Assembly: GCA_035945995.1 (NCBI GenBank)
Contig: DASYZR010000108.1
Location: forward strand, 1-34,689
DNA: 34,689 nt
From: a bacterium
GTDB taxonomy: Bacteria; Sysuimicrobiota; Sysuimicrobiia; Sysuimicrobiales; Segetimicrobiaceae
Reading direction: 5' to 3'
Shown piece after piece: positions 1-8,092 of this stretch. The notes under the pieces are model-generated. The model made no database searches and was not told the origin of the DNA. It worked only from the letters and a program-made list of their open reading frames with translations. Made by a program: the position numbers and the translations under genes. Within the stretch, counting starts at the first letter, position 1. Each line of letters starts with the position of its first letter.

Positions 1-901
1 GCTGGCCGGGAGTCCGGTGCCGGCCGTGCGGGAGCGCGCCGGGGCGTTTGCGGCGCGCGAGCGCCGCGTGCGCGAAGCCGCCGTGACCGGATTGCTCCAG
101 CGGCTCGCGCCGTGGGGTGATCCCGCGATCGACGAGGCCACGGCCGGACACTGGGATCTCGGGGTGCTTGGCCGGACGCCCACGGCGCTGTACGTGCTGC
201 TTCCGGAGGCGGAGGCCGGGCGGCTGCAGCCGCTCGTGGCCTGGCTCATCGCCGACCTCCTGGACACGCTGATTGAGGAGGCCGACCGGGGGGTACGGCG
301 CTGTCCGGTCCGCGTCTTTCTCGACGAGTTCCGGCGCTTCGGTTACCTCGCCGGGCTCAGCGACCGGCTGCCGACCCTGCGGGAGCGGGGCGTCAGCGTG
401 TTGCTGGGCGCGCAGGTGCTGAGCCAGATCGAGGAGGTCTACGGCGCGCGCGAAGCGCGGACGCTCGTCGCCAATATGGAGACCAAACTCATCTTCCGGG
501 CCGGCGACCTGGAGACGGCGCGGCTCGTCAGCGCGTGGCTCGGGCAGACGACGGTCGTGGCGGTCTCACAGACGATTGGATCCCGCGGAACGCGGGCGAC
601 GGTGCACCCATACGTGCGGCCACTCGCCTTCGCCGACGATATCGCGAGGATTCCCGACGGCACCGTCCTGGCGCTGGCCGGCGCGCGCCGTCCGTTCATG
701 CTGCATCAGGCGCGCTACTTCGAGGCGCCCGCGCGACAGCTGCTTCCCCCTCTCACCGCGCCGCCGTTTCCGCTGCGGCCGCGGCCGAGCCGTCCGGCCG
801 TCCCGCCCCTCCACGCCGCCGCCCCGGCGCCGGTGCCGCGCGCCGCGGTGGTGTCGCGGCGGCGTCCCGCGCCGAGGCCGCACGGGGGCGTGCGCGTGTA
901 A
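1..901 (+). CDS. TraG/VirD4-family type IV coupling ATPase, 3' part only
   Basis: The reading frame is open to the left edge, so the gene starts outside the window; about 299 C-terminal residues are seen. VFLDEFRRFGYL is the Walker B strand of the TraG/TraD/VirD4 coupling proteins. It is followed by the family's LLGAQVLSQIEEVYG segment (equivalent of the QSLSQL motif) and by NMETKLIFRAGDLETARLVS, the TraM-recognition region that usually reads N..TK..F...D..TA..IS. These proteins are hexameric inner-membrane ATPases that deliver DNA-relaxase complexes to a type IV secretion channel. The last 70 residues are a Pro/Ala/Arg-rich tail without recognisable domain. No relaxase or Vir/Trb genes follow, so this is the edge of a conjugative element or a lone remnant. 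The Walker A part cannot be checked here. Confidence 0.85.
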   Translation, partial: LAGSPVPAVRERAGAFAARERRVREAAVTGLLQRLAPWGDPAIDEATAGHWDLGVLGRTPTALYVLLPEAEAGRLQPLVAWLIADLLDTLIEEADRGVRRCPVRVFLDEFRRFGYLAGLSDRLPTLRERGVSVLLGAQVLSQIEEVYGAREARTLVANMETKLIFRAGDLETARLVSAWLGQTTVVAVSQTIGSRGTRATVHPYVRPLAFADDIARIPDGTVLALAGARRPFMLHQARYFEAPARQLLPPLTAPPFPLRPRPSRPAVPPLHAAAPAPVPRAAVVSRRRPAPRPHGGVRV

Positions 902-985
902 ATGCGCGGACGAGGGAGCCCGCCCGGCCGCGCAGAAGCCGAGCACCATGCGCGCCCCGGCTCACACGATGGGAGGGAGCAACCG

Positions 986-2107
986 TTGATCGAGACCGCC
1001 GACGTCGTGGTCATCGGCGGCGGGATCGTCGGGATGGGCGCCGCGTTCTTCCTGTCCGAGGCCGGCGTGCGCGATGTGGTCGTGTGTGAACAGGCGCATG
1101 TCGGCGCCGGCGCCAGCGGGCGCGCGGCCGGGGTCATGATGCTCCAGGTGGGTTCGGAGACCGACCTCCGGTTTCAACTGGAGGCGATCGCCGTCCACCG
1201 GCGGTTGCAGGACGAGGTGGGGACCGACCTCCACGCGTCCGGGTGTCTCCTGCTCTGGCGTTCCGCGGACGCCGCCCAGGCGGCGGAGAAGCGCGAGGCG
1301 CTGTACGCGGACTTCGGCGTCGAGGTGGACGCGCTCGGCCCCGACGAGCTCCGGCGGCTGTTTCCGTATCTGGCCGTCGATGGGATCGTGCTCGGAACGT
1401 ACTCGGCGGCCGACCTGTGGGCGACGCCGCTGGCCACCGTGCAGCGCTTGGCCGAGGTGACGCGCCGTCGCGGCGTCGTCGTGCGCGAGGGCTGCCGCGT
1501 CATCGGGATCGAGAACGACGGCGTCCGGGCGCATCGCGTCGTGACGCAGGACGGCGCCGTGGCCGCCGGCGCCGTGGTGAACGCCGCCGGCGCCTGGGCG
1601 CGCGGCCTCGGCGAACTCACGGGCGTGCGCATCCCCATCACCCCCCGGAAGCGCCAGGTCTTCGTCCTCGAGCCCCCGGCGGACGTTCCGCCCGACTCGG
1701 TGTTCATCATGGAAGAGGAGGAAGACTTCTATTGTAAGACGCGTGCCGAGGGGTTGATCATGGTGTGCGGCCAGCCGCCCGGTGAGGCCTTGGAGCCGTT
1801 GGTGGAATGGGGGTATCTGGACGATGCGCTGTCGCGCACGGAGCGCCTGATCCCCGCGGCCCGGTCGAGGCCCATCACGGGTGCGTGGGCCGGCATTCGG
1901 CCGCTCTCGCCGGACGGCCGGCCGTTTCTGGGGCCGGCGGCCGGACTCGACGGTTACTACGTGGCCGGCGGATTCGGCGGCCAGGGCTTTACCCAAGGAC
2001 CGCTCGGCGGCCGTCTCATCGCGGAGTTGATCACCACGGGCCGGTCGAGCGTCGATCTGACATCCTACCGGCCCGACCGGGCCGTCCGGTCGCCCCGGCC
2101 CCGCTGA
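986..2107 (+). CDS. FAD-dependent oxidoreductase, DAO family
   Basis: Product of 373 residues. An open frame runs up to 902, but I start at TTG 986 because a strong purine-rich site (GGGAGGGAG, 971-979) lies 6 nt upstream and the residues before it look non-coding. The protein then begins directly with the Rossmann strand and the FAD-binding GGGIVG at residues 11-16. The C-terminal part carries GAWAGIRPLSPDGRPFLG and YYVAGGFGGQGFTQGP, typical of the D-amino-acid oxidase/glycine oxidase/sarcosine oxidase beta fold, where they close over the flavin. The family oxidises amines or N-substituted amino acids. The substrate cannot be told from sequence. No separate alpha/gamma/delta sarcosine oxidase subunits are adjacent. 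It is followed 21 nt later by the TatD gene. Confidence 0.85.
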   Translation: MIETADVVVIGGGIVGMGAAFFLSEAGVRDVVVCEQAHVGAGASGRAAGVMMLQVGSETDLRFQLEAIAVHRRLQDEVGTDLHASGCLLLWRSADAAQAAEKREALYADFGVEVDALGPDELRRLFPYLAVDGIVLGTYSAADLWATPLATVQRLAEVTRRRGVVVREGCRVIGIENDGVRAHRVVTQDGAVAAGAVVNAAGAWARGLGELTGVRIPITPRKRQVFVLEPPADVPPDSVFIMEEEEDFYCKTRAEGLIMVCGQPPGEALEPLVEWGYLDDALSRTERLIPAARSRPITGAWAGIRPLSPDGRPFLGPAAGLDGYYVAGGFGGQGFTQGPLGGRLIAELITTGRSSVDLTSYRPDRAVRSPRPR

Positions 2108-2128
2108 AGCGCGGCCTGGCGCGGGCGC

Positions 2129-2947
2129 ATGTGGATCGACGCGCACCTGCATCTCGACTCTGCCGACTTCGACCCCGACCGCGACGCGGTGGTAGCCCGT
2201 GCCGCGGCCGCGGACGTCGGCCTGATGGTGTCCGCGGCGACGTCGGTGGAGGGTGCCGAAGGCGCGCTCACGCTCGCGCGCCGGTACCCCGGCGTGCGCG
2301 CGGCGGTGGGCGTGCATCCCGAACACGCCGGCGCGCTGGACGCCGCCGCGTTGGAGGCGCTGGCGGGGCTGGCCCGCGACCCTTCCGTGGTCGCGGTCGG
2401 GGAGATCGGCCTCGACTACGCCCGCGGCGCCGCGAACAAATCCGCGCAGATCGACGCGTTTCGAGCCCAGGTCCGCCTGGCCCGCAGGCTCGGGCTGCCG
2501 GTCGTCGTCCACGACCGCGAGGCGCACGAGGATGTCGAGCGGATATTAATGGATGAGGGCGCCTCCGGGGTGGTGCTGCATTGTTTTTCGGGGCCGCCGG
2601 AGATGGCGGCGCGGTGCGCGGCGGCGGGCTGGATGATTTCCCTGGCCGGCCCGGTGACGTTTCGAAATGCCGGAACGCTGCGCGAGGTCGCGCGCATCGT
2701 GCCCGAGGACCGGCTGCTGGTGGAAACGGACGCGCCGTACCTGAGCCCGGTGCCGATGCGGGGCCGGCGGTGTGAGCCGGCCTTCGTCCTGCACACCGCG
2801 CGCGCGATCGCCGCGCTCCGCAGGATCCCGCCGGAATCGCTGCAAGTCGTGGTAGAGCGGAACGCACGCCGCGTCTTCGGCGTTGTGGACGAGAGACCCC
2901 CGGCCGCGAACACCGAACGGCCGGCGCAGAGAGGACGATGGGGATGA
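2129..2947 (+). CDS. TatD-family metal-dependent hydrolase / DNase
   Basis: A 272-residue TIM-barrel amidohydrolase-type protein of normal TatD length. It starts MWIDAHLHLD, giving metal ligands His6 and His8. It has GEIGLDY (Glu92), VVVHDRE (His128), LHCFSG (His151) and LVETDAPYLSP with the catalytic Asp, all in the order expected for TatD/YcfH/YabD proteins. The family comprises cytoplasmic Mg-dependent 3'-5' exonucleases involved in DNA and oxidative-damage repair; some members act on other substrates. The stop overlaps the next start as ATGA at 2944-2947, indicating translational coupling to the M48 protease. The C-terminal 20 residues after RRVFG are family-variable. Confidence 0.9.
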   Translation: MWIDAHLHLDSADFDPDRDAVVARAAAADVGLMVSAATSVEGAEGALTLARRYPGVRAAVGVHPEHAGALDAAALEALAGLARDPSVVAVGEIGLDYARGAANKSAQIDAFRAQVRLARRLGLPVVVHDREAHEDVERILMDEGASGVVLHCFSGPPEMAARCAAAGWMISLAGPVTFRNAGTLREVARIVPEDRLLVETDAPYLSPVPMRGRRCEPAFVLHTARAIAALRRIPPESLQVVVERNARRVFGVVDERPPAANTERPAQRGRWG

Positions 2948-4092
2948 CAAAGCGCCTCGGAATCTGCCGCCCGGCCGCGGTGTTGTGCGGCGTCGCGCTC
3001 GCCCTGGCCGCGGCCGTGCCGTCCGCGGGGCCGTCCCGCGCCGCGACGCAGTTCCCGCCGACGGCCGACGAGGTCAAACTCGGGACCCGGGTCTCAAAAG
3101 AAATCGAGTCGCACTACCGGATTGTCACGAATCCGGCGCAGGTCGAACGGTTGACCCGGGTCGGTGAGGCCATCACACGCGTTGTGGAACGGCAGGACCT
3201 CCAGTATCACTTCAAGATCGTGGACGTGGCCGGTGTCAACGCCCTGTCCATCCCCGGCGGGTGGGTCTACGTCACCGAGGGCATGATGCGCTTCGTGCGA
3301 TCCGACGACGAACTGGCCGCGGTCGTCTCCCACGAGATGACGCACATCAACCACCGGCACTACTACATCCAGGCGGCGCGCCAGGCGCATCTGACGCCCG
3401 CGCTGCTGGTGGCCATTGCGCTGTCGGTGCTCGCTCATTCGCCGGCGCCCCTGCTGGCCGGGGAGATCTCGTTGACCTCGGTGATGAACGATTACCAGCG
3501 CGATCTCGAGCGAGACGCCGATCTCACGGGCATCGGCTACCTGACCAAGACCGCTTATTCGCCGGTGGCCATGCTGACGCTGATGGAACACCTGGCGCAG
3601 GCCAGCCGCTTGACCGGGCAGCCGGACCCGACCGGGCTCGAGGACCATCCCCTGCCGCAGGAACGGGTCGCCTACATTCGGGATGACTTGGCGCGCCGCC
3701 ACGTTCCGATCATCCGCCGCCGGGCCGAAGACTATCTCCGGATTTCGCTCGATCCGGCGCAGCCGGCCGCCGGCGCCCCCGTGACGATCCGCGTCGACGG
3801 CCAGCCGATTCTGACGCTCGGGGCCACGGTGAACGGGCAGACGCCGGCCGACCGGGCGACGGCCCTCACCGGCCGACTCGACGCCTTCTTCAACCGGGAT
3901 CCCGCGCCGTTCGAGGTGCGGGCGGTCGCGCTCGCCGGCGGCTGGAGCGTCGTCGGCGGCGAGATGCCGCTGTTTGACATCGCGCCGCAGGACGCCGCGT
4001 TCGCGCAGACGACGGCGGAGGCGTTGGCGGGGGATATCCATTCCAGGCTCGCGCGCGTGATCGCCGCCGCGCCCTACAATCGGAAGTTCTGA
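2944..4092 (+). CDS. M48-family metalloprotease, exported
   Basis: About 382 residues. Two in-frame ATGs exist (2938 and 2944). I choose 2944 because it forms an ATGA overlap with the upstream stop and sits 9 nt after GAGG. The N-terminus is a signal peptide: basic MTKR, a hydrophobic core LCGVALALAAAV, then small residues. The zinc site is HEMTH at residues 130-134 with the third ligand in ERDAD (Glu189), the HExxH plus E layout of M48B (BepA/YfgC, LoiP-like) peptidases. These act outside the cytoplasmic membrane in quality control of envelope proteins. GGWVYVTEGMM before the active site is also family-typical. The C-terminal 130 residues include a possible extracellular domain but no TPR. 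The next gene starts 1 nt after its stop. Confidence 0.9.
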   Translation: MTKRLGICRPAAVLCGVALALAAAVPSAGPSRAATQFPPTADEVKLGTRVSKEIESHYRIVTNPAQVERLTRVGEAITRVVERQDLQYHFKIVDVAGVNALSIPGGWVYVTEGMMRFVRSDDELAAVVSHEMTHINHRHYYIQAARQAHLTPALLVAIALSVLAHSPAPLLAGEISLTSVMNDYQRDLERDADLTGIGYLTKTAYSPVAMLTLMEHLAQASRLTGQPDPTGLEDHPLPQERVAYIRDDLARRHVPIIRRRAEDYLRISLDPAQPAAGAPVTIRVDGQPILTLGATVNGQTPADRATALTGRLDAFFNRDPAPFEVRAVALAGGWSVVGGEMPLFDIAPQDAAFAQTTAEALAGDIHSRLARVIAAAPYNRKF

Positions 4093-4093
4093 G

Positions 4094-4828
4094 GTGGAGC
4101 TGCACGTCGCGTTTCTCCCGGAAGAAGCGGGCGACGTGCGCCGCCGGGTCGCCGTCGTCGTGGACGTGCTGCGGGCGACGACGTCGATCCTGACGCTCCT
4201 CGAGCGCGGCTGCGCCGAGGTCTTGATCGCCCGTGACGTCGCGACGGTCCGCCGCTACGCGGAACGCGCCGGGGCAGGACGGGTGCGCACGGCCGGAGAG
4301 GAGGGCGGCCTGGCCCCGGCCGGCTTCGATTTCGGCAACAGCCCGGCCGCGTTCGCGCGCGCCGAGGTCGAGGGCCTCCGGATCGTAATGGCGACGACGA
4401 ACGGAACGCGCGCGCTGCTCGCGGTGCGGGCCGCCCCGCTCGTGTTCGCCGCGTGCCTGCGCAACCGCGCCGCCGCGGCGCGCGCCGCCGCCGGCGCGGC
4501 GGTGGAACGGGGCCTGGATCTCACCGTCGTCTGCTCGGGCCGGGAAGGGCGGTTCAGCCTCGACGACGCCTATACGGCGGGGGCGATCGCCGACGCGGTC
4601 ATCGCGGACGTTGCCGGGCGGGAGCCGTGCACGTTGACGGATGCCGTGCTGGCGGCCCGCGCGCTCTACGACGCGTGGCCCGACGCCGCCGCCCTGTTCC
4701 GGCAAACGGCCGCCGGCCGGAACACGCTCGCCATCGGGCTGGAGGAAGATCTGCGCTACTGTGTGATGCGGGATTGTTCGGAACTCGTGCCGCGCGTGGG
4801 GGACGGGGTCACGCTTCTGGAGACCTGA
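4094..4828 (+). CDS. comB: 2-phosphosulfolactate phosphatase (ComB family)
   Basis: A 244-residue protein starting at GTG 4094, one nucleotide after the protease stop. Conserved ComB blocks are seen in order: VAVVVDVLRATTSI (residues 19-32), the glycine-rich EEGGLAPAGFDFGNSP, MATTNGTRALL, and CSGREGRFSLDDAYTAG. ComB removes phosphate from 2-phospho-3-sulfolactate using Mg2+, a step in coenzyme M synthesis in archaea. Bacterial homologues are widespread where coenzyme M is not made, and their true substrate is often unknown. No comA, comC or comDE is nearby, so the annotation is by family only. The gene converges on the glycosyltransferase, with only 6 nt between the two stop codons, which sit in the two arms of a small hairpin. 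Confidence 0.85.
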   Translation: MELHVAFLPEEAGDVRRRVAVVVDVLRATTSILTLLERGCAEVLIARDVATVRRYAERAGAGRVRTAGEEGGLAPAGFDFGNSPAAFARAEVEGLRIVMATTNGTRALLAVRAAPLVFAACLRNRAAAARAAAGAAVERGLDLTVVCSGREGRFSLDDAYTAGAIADAVIADVAGREPCTLTDAVLAARALYDAWPDAAALFRQTAAGRNTLAIGLEEDLRYCVMRDCSELVPRVGDGVTLLET

Positions 4829-4840
4829 GACGCGTCAGGT
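4823..4840. terminator. Inverted repeat holding both convergent stop codons
   Basis: ACCTGA (4823-4828) and TCAGGT (4835-4840) form a perfect 6-bp inverted repeat with a 6-nt loop. The TGA ending comB is the last part of the left arm, and the TGA ending the minus-strand glycosyltransferase is the first part of the right arm. It could act as a weak bidirectional terminator, but there is no T-tract on either side and the stem is short, so function is uncertain. Confidence 0.35.
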
Positions 4841-5467
4841 TCTGGCGCGGCCGTTGCGCCCGCTCCACTTGGCGATTTGCCACGTTGCCTTGAGCTTGCC
4901 GACGTACCCGCGGAGGAAGCCGTGCTTTTCCAGTTTGGACAGGTGCGTCAACGACCCGAGCGGAACCGTGCGCGTGCGGAGGCCGGAATGTTTCACGTGC
5001 CGGTTGAGCGCCGCCTCGACGCCGAAGCCGGTGTGGCCGAGATCCGGAAGGGCCTCGAGGACGGCGCGCCGCACGGCGCGCTGGCCGGAGAAATTCGGGA
5101 ACAATCGTTGCATCAGGTCCGGTTCGATCTGTCCGATGCTGACCTCGGCCGCGCCGCTCAGCACGGGCCCGAGGAGGTTCTCGACGTGCCGGGTGGTGAG
5201 ACCTACGAGATCGCCGTCCAGCAGCAGAATGACGCGCGCATCGGTCGCCGCAAGCCCGGCGGCGATCGCCCCGCCCTTGCCGTGGTTCTCGCGCAGTTCG
5301 ACGACCCGGGCGCCGTGGGTCCGGGCCGCATACACGGTGGCATCCTGGGATCCGTCGCTCACGACGATCACGTCATCCACGAAGCCGCTGTGCCGGACGG
5401 CGCTCACGACGTCCCCGATGGTCCGTTCCTCGTTGAACGCCGGAATGATGGCGGCGACTCGGGGCAT
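4835..5467 (-). CDS. Family 2 glycosyltransferase (GT-A)
   Basis: A 210-residue protein. The frame stays open far upstream to 6409, but that part is antisense shadow. ATG 5467 is preceded by GGGAGGGAG and starts the canonical N-terminus MPRVAAIIPAFNEERTIGDV. VVSDGSQDAT and the metal-binding DGD at residues 84-86 (LLLDGDLVGL) are classic GT2 features, as is ENHGKGGAIAAGL. The family uses nucleotide-diphospho-sugars or polyprenyl-phosphate acceptors, and this short form resembles the dolichol-phosphate-mannose synthase-like group without a membrane tail. It ends in a basic stretch (KLKATWQIAKWSGRNGRART) that may contact membrane. The acceptor is unknown. It diverges from the next gene with only 30 nt between starts. 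Confidence 0.85.
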   Translation of the reverse strand: MPRVAAIIPAFNEERTIGDVVSAVRHSGFVDDVIVVSDGSQDATVYAARTHGARVVELRENHGKGGAIAAGLAATDARVILLLDGDLVGLTTRHVENLLGPVLSGAAEVSIGQIEPDLMQRLFPNFSGQRAVRRAVLEALPDLGHTGFGVEAALNRHVKHSGLRTRTVPLGSLTHLSKLEKHGFLRGYVGKLKATWQIAKWSGRNGRART

Positions 5468-5497
5468 GCTCCCTCCCAGCCACGGCCCTTTTCCCCG

Positions 5498-6568
5498 ATG
5501 ACTTGGCGACTCCTGCCGGGGCGGCGTCCTCCCGCCCGGCCGCCGCGCCGGGGCCCCCTGCGTACGCGCGTGGCGCCGGCCGGGGTGGCGCTGCTCGTGC
5601 TCGGCGCCGTTCTGCTCGGCGTAACGGCGGCGCAGGCGGAGGACGTCCTGTTGCGGTTCGGCGACACCATTGTTCCCCAGGGAACGATCGTCTACGGTGA
5701 CGCGGTGGTCGTGGGGGGCAGGCTCGAGGTTGCCGGCACGGTGACCGGAAACGCCGTCGTGGCCGGGGGCTCGGTCGATGTGAGCGGCCGCGTCGGCGGC
5801 GACGTTCGCGCGGTCGGCGGGGATGTGGTGCTCGGCTCGACGGCCGTGGTGGGCGGGGGGGCGCAGGCATCCGGTGGGCACGTGACGGTTGCTCCCGGCG
5901 CCGTCGTCGGCCGCGCGGCGCCCGGTCCGCCCGCCACTCCGCCCGTACCGCTGCCGTTCCCGCCACCGGCGCCGCCGCCGTCCCCGTTCCCCGGGCCGCC
6001 CGTGTGGATACCGCCGGCCATCCTGGGTTGGTTCGCGATCTGGCACTTGGTTGCCGGCCTGGTGATCGCGCTTCTGCTCGTGACGTTCGTCGGGACCGCC
6101 TGGTTCACGGCCGCGCTGTTCCCCGGCGTGACGGCCGTCGTCGCCGGCGCGCTCGAGCGTAATCCGGGTGGCGCCGGACTCGCCGGGGTGGCCGTGTGGC
6201 TGCTTGCCGGACCGGTCCTGCTGCTGCTCGCGCTGACCATCGCCGGTCTGCCGCTCGTGTTGCTGGCCGTCTCGGCGCTCCTCATCGCCGTGCAGTTGGG
6301 GATCAGTGCCGTCGCGGTGGTCGTCGGGCACCGCGTCCGGCCCGGGCGCATCGCGCTCGAGGCTTTGGTCGGGGCGGTGCTCGTCGCGCTGGCCTTTGCC
6401 GTGCCCCACGCGGGGTGGATTCTCGGCTTTGCCGCCACGATCTGGGGCACGGGGGGCGTTGCGATGGCGATCGTAGAGCGCCGCGGCGTCCAGGGCCCCA
6501 TGCCCCCGGCGCCGTCCTCGCCGGCACCGTCGCCGTATGACGGGCCGTCCGCACGGCGTCTGCTATAA
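5498..6568 (+). CDS. Polymer-forming (bactofilin-like) repeat membrane protein
   Basis: About 356 residues from ATG 5498. No good ribosome binding site is visible, and GTG 5570, just before the hydrophobic segment, is an alternative start. A signal or anchor segment (ALLVLGAVLLGVTAAQA) is followed by about 75 residues of short Gly/Val-rich repeats such as VYGDAVVVGGRLEVAG and AVVAGGSVDVSGRVGGDV. This periodicity is that of polymer-forming cytoskeletal/bactofilin beta-helices. Next come a Pro-rich linker (residues 147-170) and four to five hydrophobic helices to the C-terminus. The layout matches widespread 'polymer-forming cytoskeletal protein' membrane proteins of unknown task, presumably an extracytoplasmic beta-helix tethered to the membrane. 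The gene is followed 20 nt later by tRNA-Arg. Confidence 0.75.
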   Translation: MTWRLLPGRRPPARPPRRGPLRTRVAPAGVALLVLGAVLLGVTAAQAEDVLLRFGDTIVPQGTIVYGDAVVVGGRLEVAGTVTGNAVVAGGSVDVSGRVGGDVRAVGGDVVLGSTAVVGGGAQASGGHVTVAPGAVVGRAAPGPPATPPVPLPFPPPAPPPSPFPGPPVWIPPAILGWFAIWHLVAGLVIALLLVTFVGTAWFTAALFPGVTAVVAGALERNPGGAGLAGVAVWLLAGPVLLLLALTIAGLPLVLLAVSALLIAVQLGISAVAVVVGHRVRPGRIALEALVGAVLVALAFAVPHAGWILGFAATIWGTGGVAMAIVERRGVQGPMPPAPSSPAPSPYDGPSARRLL

Positions 6569-6569
6569 T
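6561..6569 (+). promoter_or_regulatory. Extended -10 promoter of tRNA-Arg
   Basis: TGCTATAAT is a perfect extended -10 element (TGn followed by TATAAT at 6564-6569). No convincing -35 box is found at normal spacing, as expected for extended -10 promoters. The predicted start near 6576 lies about 13 nt before the mature tRNA 5' end. The element overlaps the last codons of the upstream membrane protein. Confidence 0.7.
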
Positions 6570-6588
6570 GGAAAGAGAGCGATAACGC

Positions 6589-6664
6589 GCGCCCGTAGCT
6601 CAGCGGATAGAGCGCCGGCCTCCGGAGCCGTAGGTCGGGGGTTCAAATCCCTCCGGGCGCGCCA
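6589..6664 (+). tRNA. tRNA-Arg (anticodon CCG)
   Basis: A 76-nt cloverleaf including encoded CCA (6662-6664). The acceptor stem is GCGCCCG (6589-6595) with CGGGCGC (6654-6660), and the D stem is GCTC/GAGC. The anticodon stem CCGGC/GCCGT has a 7-nt loop CTCCGGA, putting CCG at 6622-6624 with T before it. The T arm is GGGGG-TTCAAAT-CCCTC. It reads CGG codons, common in such a GC-rich genome. The outer anticodon-stem pair (6615 with 6631) is a C-T mismatch. Confidence 0.93.
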
Positions 6665-6707
6665 TATTTTCACGGTGTTGCAGTGCTTGCTCTTCGCCGG
6701 TATTCGA

Positions 6708-7466
6708 TCATTTATTCGAACTTAGGGCCCAGTCGAGGTTCCACGCACTTATGGCGTCGTAACTATTGACATCCATGGCGATGCTACCGTCCCCGTCGAG
6801 CTCGGTCTCCGTGCCTTGACTATCTTGTAAGCCGATCAAGTCGCGAAGCGCAATCTTCGCGGCTGCCAGCGTGAACCTATCGTCATCGTAGAATTCGATC
6901 TCGTACGACCCCAGCGGATCATTGCGGCGGGCGTTCTTCAGAGCTGCGGTCATGGGCAAGACGAGATGATAATAAAGTCTGCCGTGCGCGTACTTCGTTC
7001 TAAGATGTGCGACAGTACCGCCGGCGTTGGCAGGTAGCGTCGTGTCGTCCCACGTTCGCATCGGGCGCTGTGGCTCATGATAGAGTCGCAGCGGCACGAC
7101 TGTGCCGGTAATCCGATTGACCTTCAGAAGATTGCCCGTCGGATCCTGATACGTGTAGAATCGAAACTGCCACAGTACGGAAAGAGCTAATAGGCCGGTC
7201 AGAGCGGCCATCAGCAAGTCCCGCCGATTTAGACCGATCCCGTCCCTGACCGTCTGATTAGCGCTGCGCGACGCAGTGGCCTTCTCTTGCGCATCATCAG
7301 TTCGTGCGTCCGGACCTGATCGCGGAGCCGCTTGCTGGGACAGGAGCACGGTGGCCGGCTTGGTCGCGCCCCATCCCGCAGCCGGTCGAAGATTGCCGCA
7401 GTGCGGACACCTGTCCGCACTGGTTGAAACGTCCGTTCCACAGGACGGGCACGATACGATGGCCAT
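6708..7466 (-). CDS. Zinc-ribbon membrane-anchored protein of unknown function
   Basis: About 252 residues from ATG 7466; an in-frame GTG at 7496 would add ten residues. The N-terminus is a double-CxxC zinc ribbon (CPSCG at 6-10 and CPHCG at 20-24), then a polar linker. One transmembrane helix follows (about residues 83-100, LLMAALTGLLALSVLW), then a C-terminal soluble domain with YYHLVLPM and EIEFYDDDRFTL strands. The layout of zinc ribbon, single helix and outside domain is common in proteins of unknown function. I do not recognise the C-terminal domain. Codon use and base composition are clearly less GC-rich than the neighbours. The gene ends 44 nt from the tRNA, reading toward it. Confidence 0.7.
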   Translation of the reverse strand: MAIVSCPSCGTDVSTSADRCPHCGNLRPAAGWGATKPATVLLSQQAAPRSGPDARTDDAQEKATASRSANQTVRDGIGLNRRDLLMAALTGLLALSVLWQFRFYTYQDPTGNLLKVNRITGTVVPLRLYHEPQRPMRTWDDTTLPANAGGTVAHLRTKYAHGRLYYHLVLPMTAALKNARRNDPLGSYEIEFYDDDRFTLAAAKIALRDLIGLQDSQGTETELDGDGSIAMDVNSYDAISAWNLDWALSSNK

Positions 7467-7729
7467 TCGGCACCGCCCACGAGTCGATTTGGACACTCAC
7501 CGTGTGAAGCGTAAAGTCACTCTTTAGTTCTTGTTTGAGAAACCTGGGTCCCGCTCCTTCGATCCATGGTGTGATTCGTGTCCATCGACGTCCGCGGCTG
7601 AGCCATGAGCGGCCTGCTCCACCACGAAGATGTGCTCAACATCTTGGCATTGAGAACCCGTGTTCGGCAGGACTCGCCGCGGTCCGAATCCCATATTGAA
7701 CCGGAGTCCAAGAGAGGAGGTGTTCGTCA
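7467..7729. other. Intergenic stretch of lower GC
   Basis: Divergent region between the zinc-ribbon gene and the small isomerase-like gene. Short frames occur on both strands (for example ATG 7605, about 46 codons, running past the next start), but none has a ribosome binding site or a recognisable sequence. No convincing promoter pair was identified. Confidence 0.4.
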
Positions 7730-8068
7730 ATGCGCTTTCTCGTGACGGCCGAGGCGACCGGTGCCGTACCAAACATGACCCCGCCGCAGGTCGCCCAAAT
7801 GCTTGACACTGTTGTTGTTCCGAGTCTAGAGATGCTGGCAAAATGGGAGCGTGAAGGCCGAATCCACGGCGGAAGTTTCGCGGGGCGAAGGGGCGGTTGC
7901 ATGATTATCGACGCCGCCTCCAACGAGGAACTCGCCGACCTCCTGATGACATTACCCTTTTGGGGCCTCCAAGATTGGAAGATCACACCGCTTACCTCGA
8001 ACGAGGCCGCGGTGAAGCGCGTCCGCGATATGAGCCAACGTTTGAAGAGCGTCGCCGGACAGCGATAA
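7730..8068 (+). CDS. Small muconolactone isomerase-like protein
   Basis: A 112-residue protein from ATG 7730, preceded by a strong GAGAGGAGG site. It opens with MRFLVTAEATGAV and has LDTVVVPSLEMLAKWEREGRI and DAASNEELADLLMTLPFW. This is the pattern of the muconolactone delta-isomerase/YCII-like ferredoxin-fold family, small oligomeric proteins in which the middle helix and the hydrophobic FW segment line a pocket. True muconolactone isomerases sit in beta-ketoadipate operons; none of that pathway is nearby, so the substrate is open. It lies in the lower-GC stretch next to tRNA-Arg. Confidence 0.7.
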   Translation: MRFLVTAEATGAVPNMTPPQVAQMLDTVVVPSLEMLAKWEREGRIHGGSFAGRRGGCMIIDAASNEELADLLMTLPFWGLQDWKITPLTSNEAAVKRVRDMSQRLKSVAGQR

Positions 8069-8092
8069 CGGGTAGCCTCGTTCAGGAAGAGT

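Noticed and set aside
962-2527. 521-codon minus-strand frame opposite the FAD oxidoreductase and TatD genes
   Set aside because: Antisense shadow with the same biased composition; the plus-strand frames carry clear family motifs.
5468-6409. Upstream extension of the glycosyltransferase frame
   Set aside because: The residues are low-complexity antisense of the polymer-forming protein; ATG 5467 with a strong ribosome binding site gives the canonical GT2 start.
7605-7744. 46-codon frame before the isomerase-like gene
   Set aside because: It has no ribosome binding site, ends inside the next gene and resembles nothing known.
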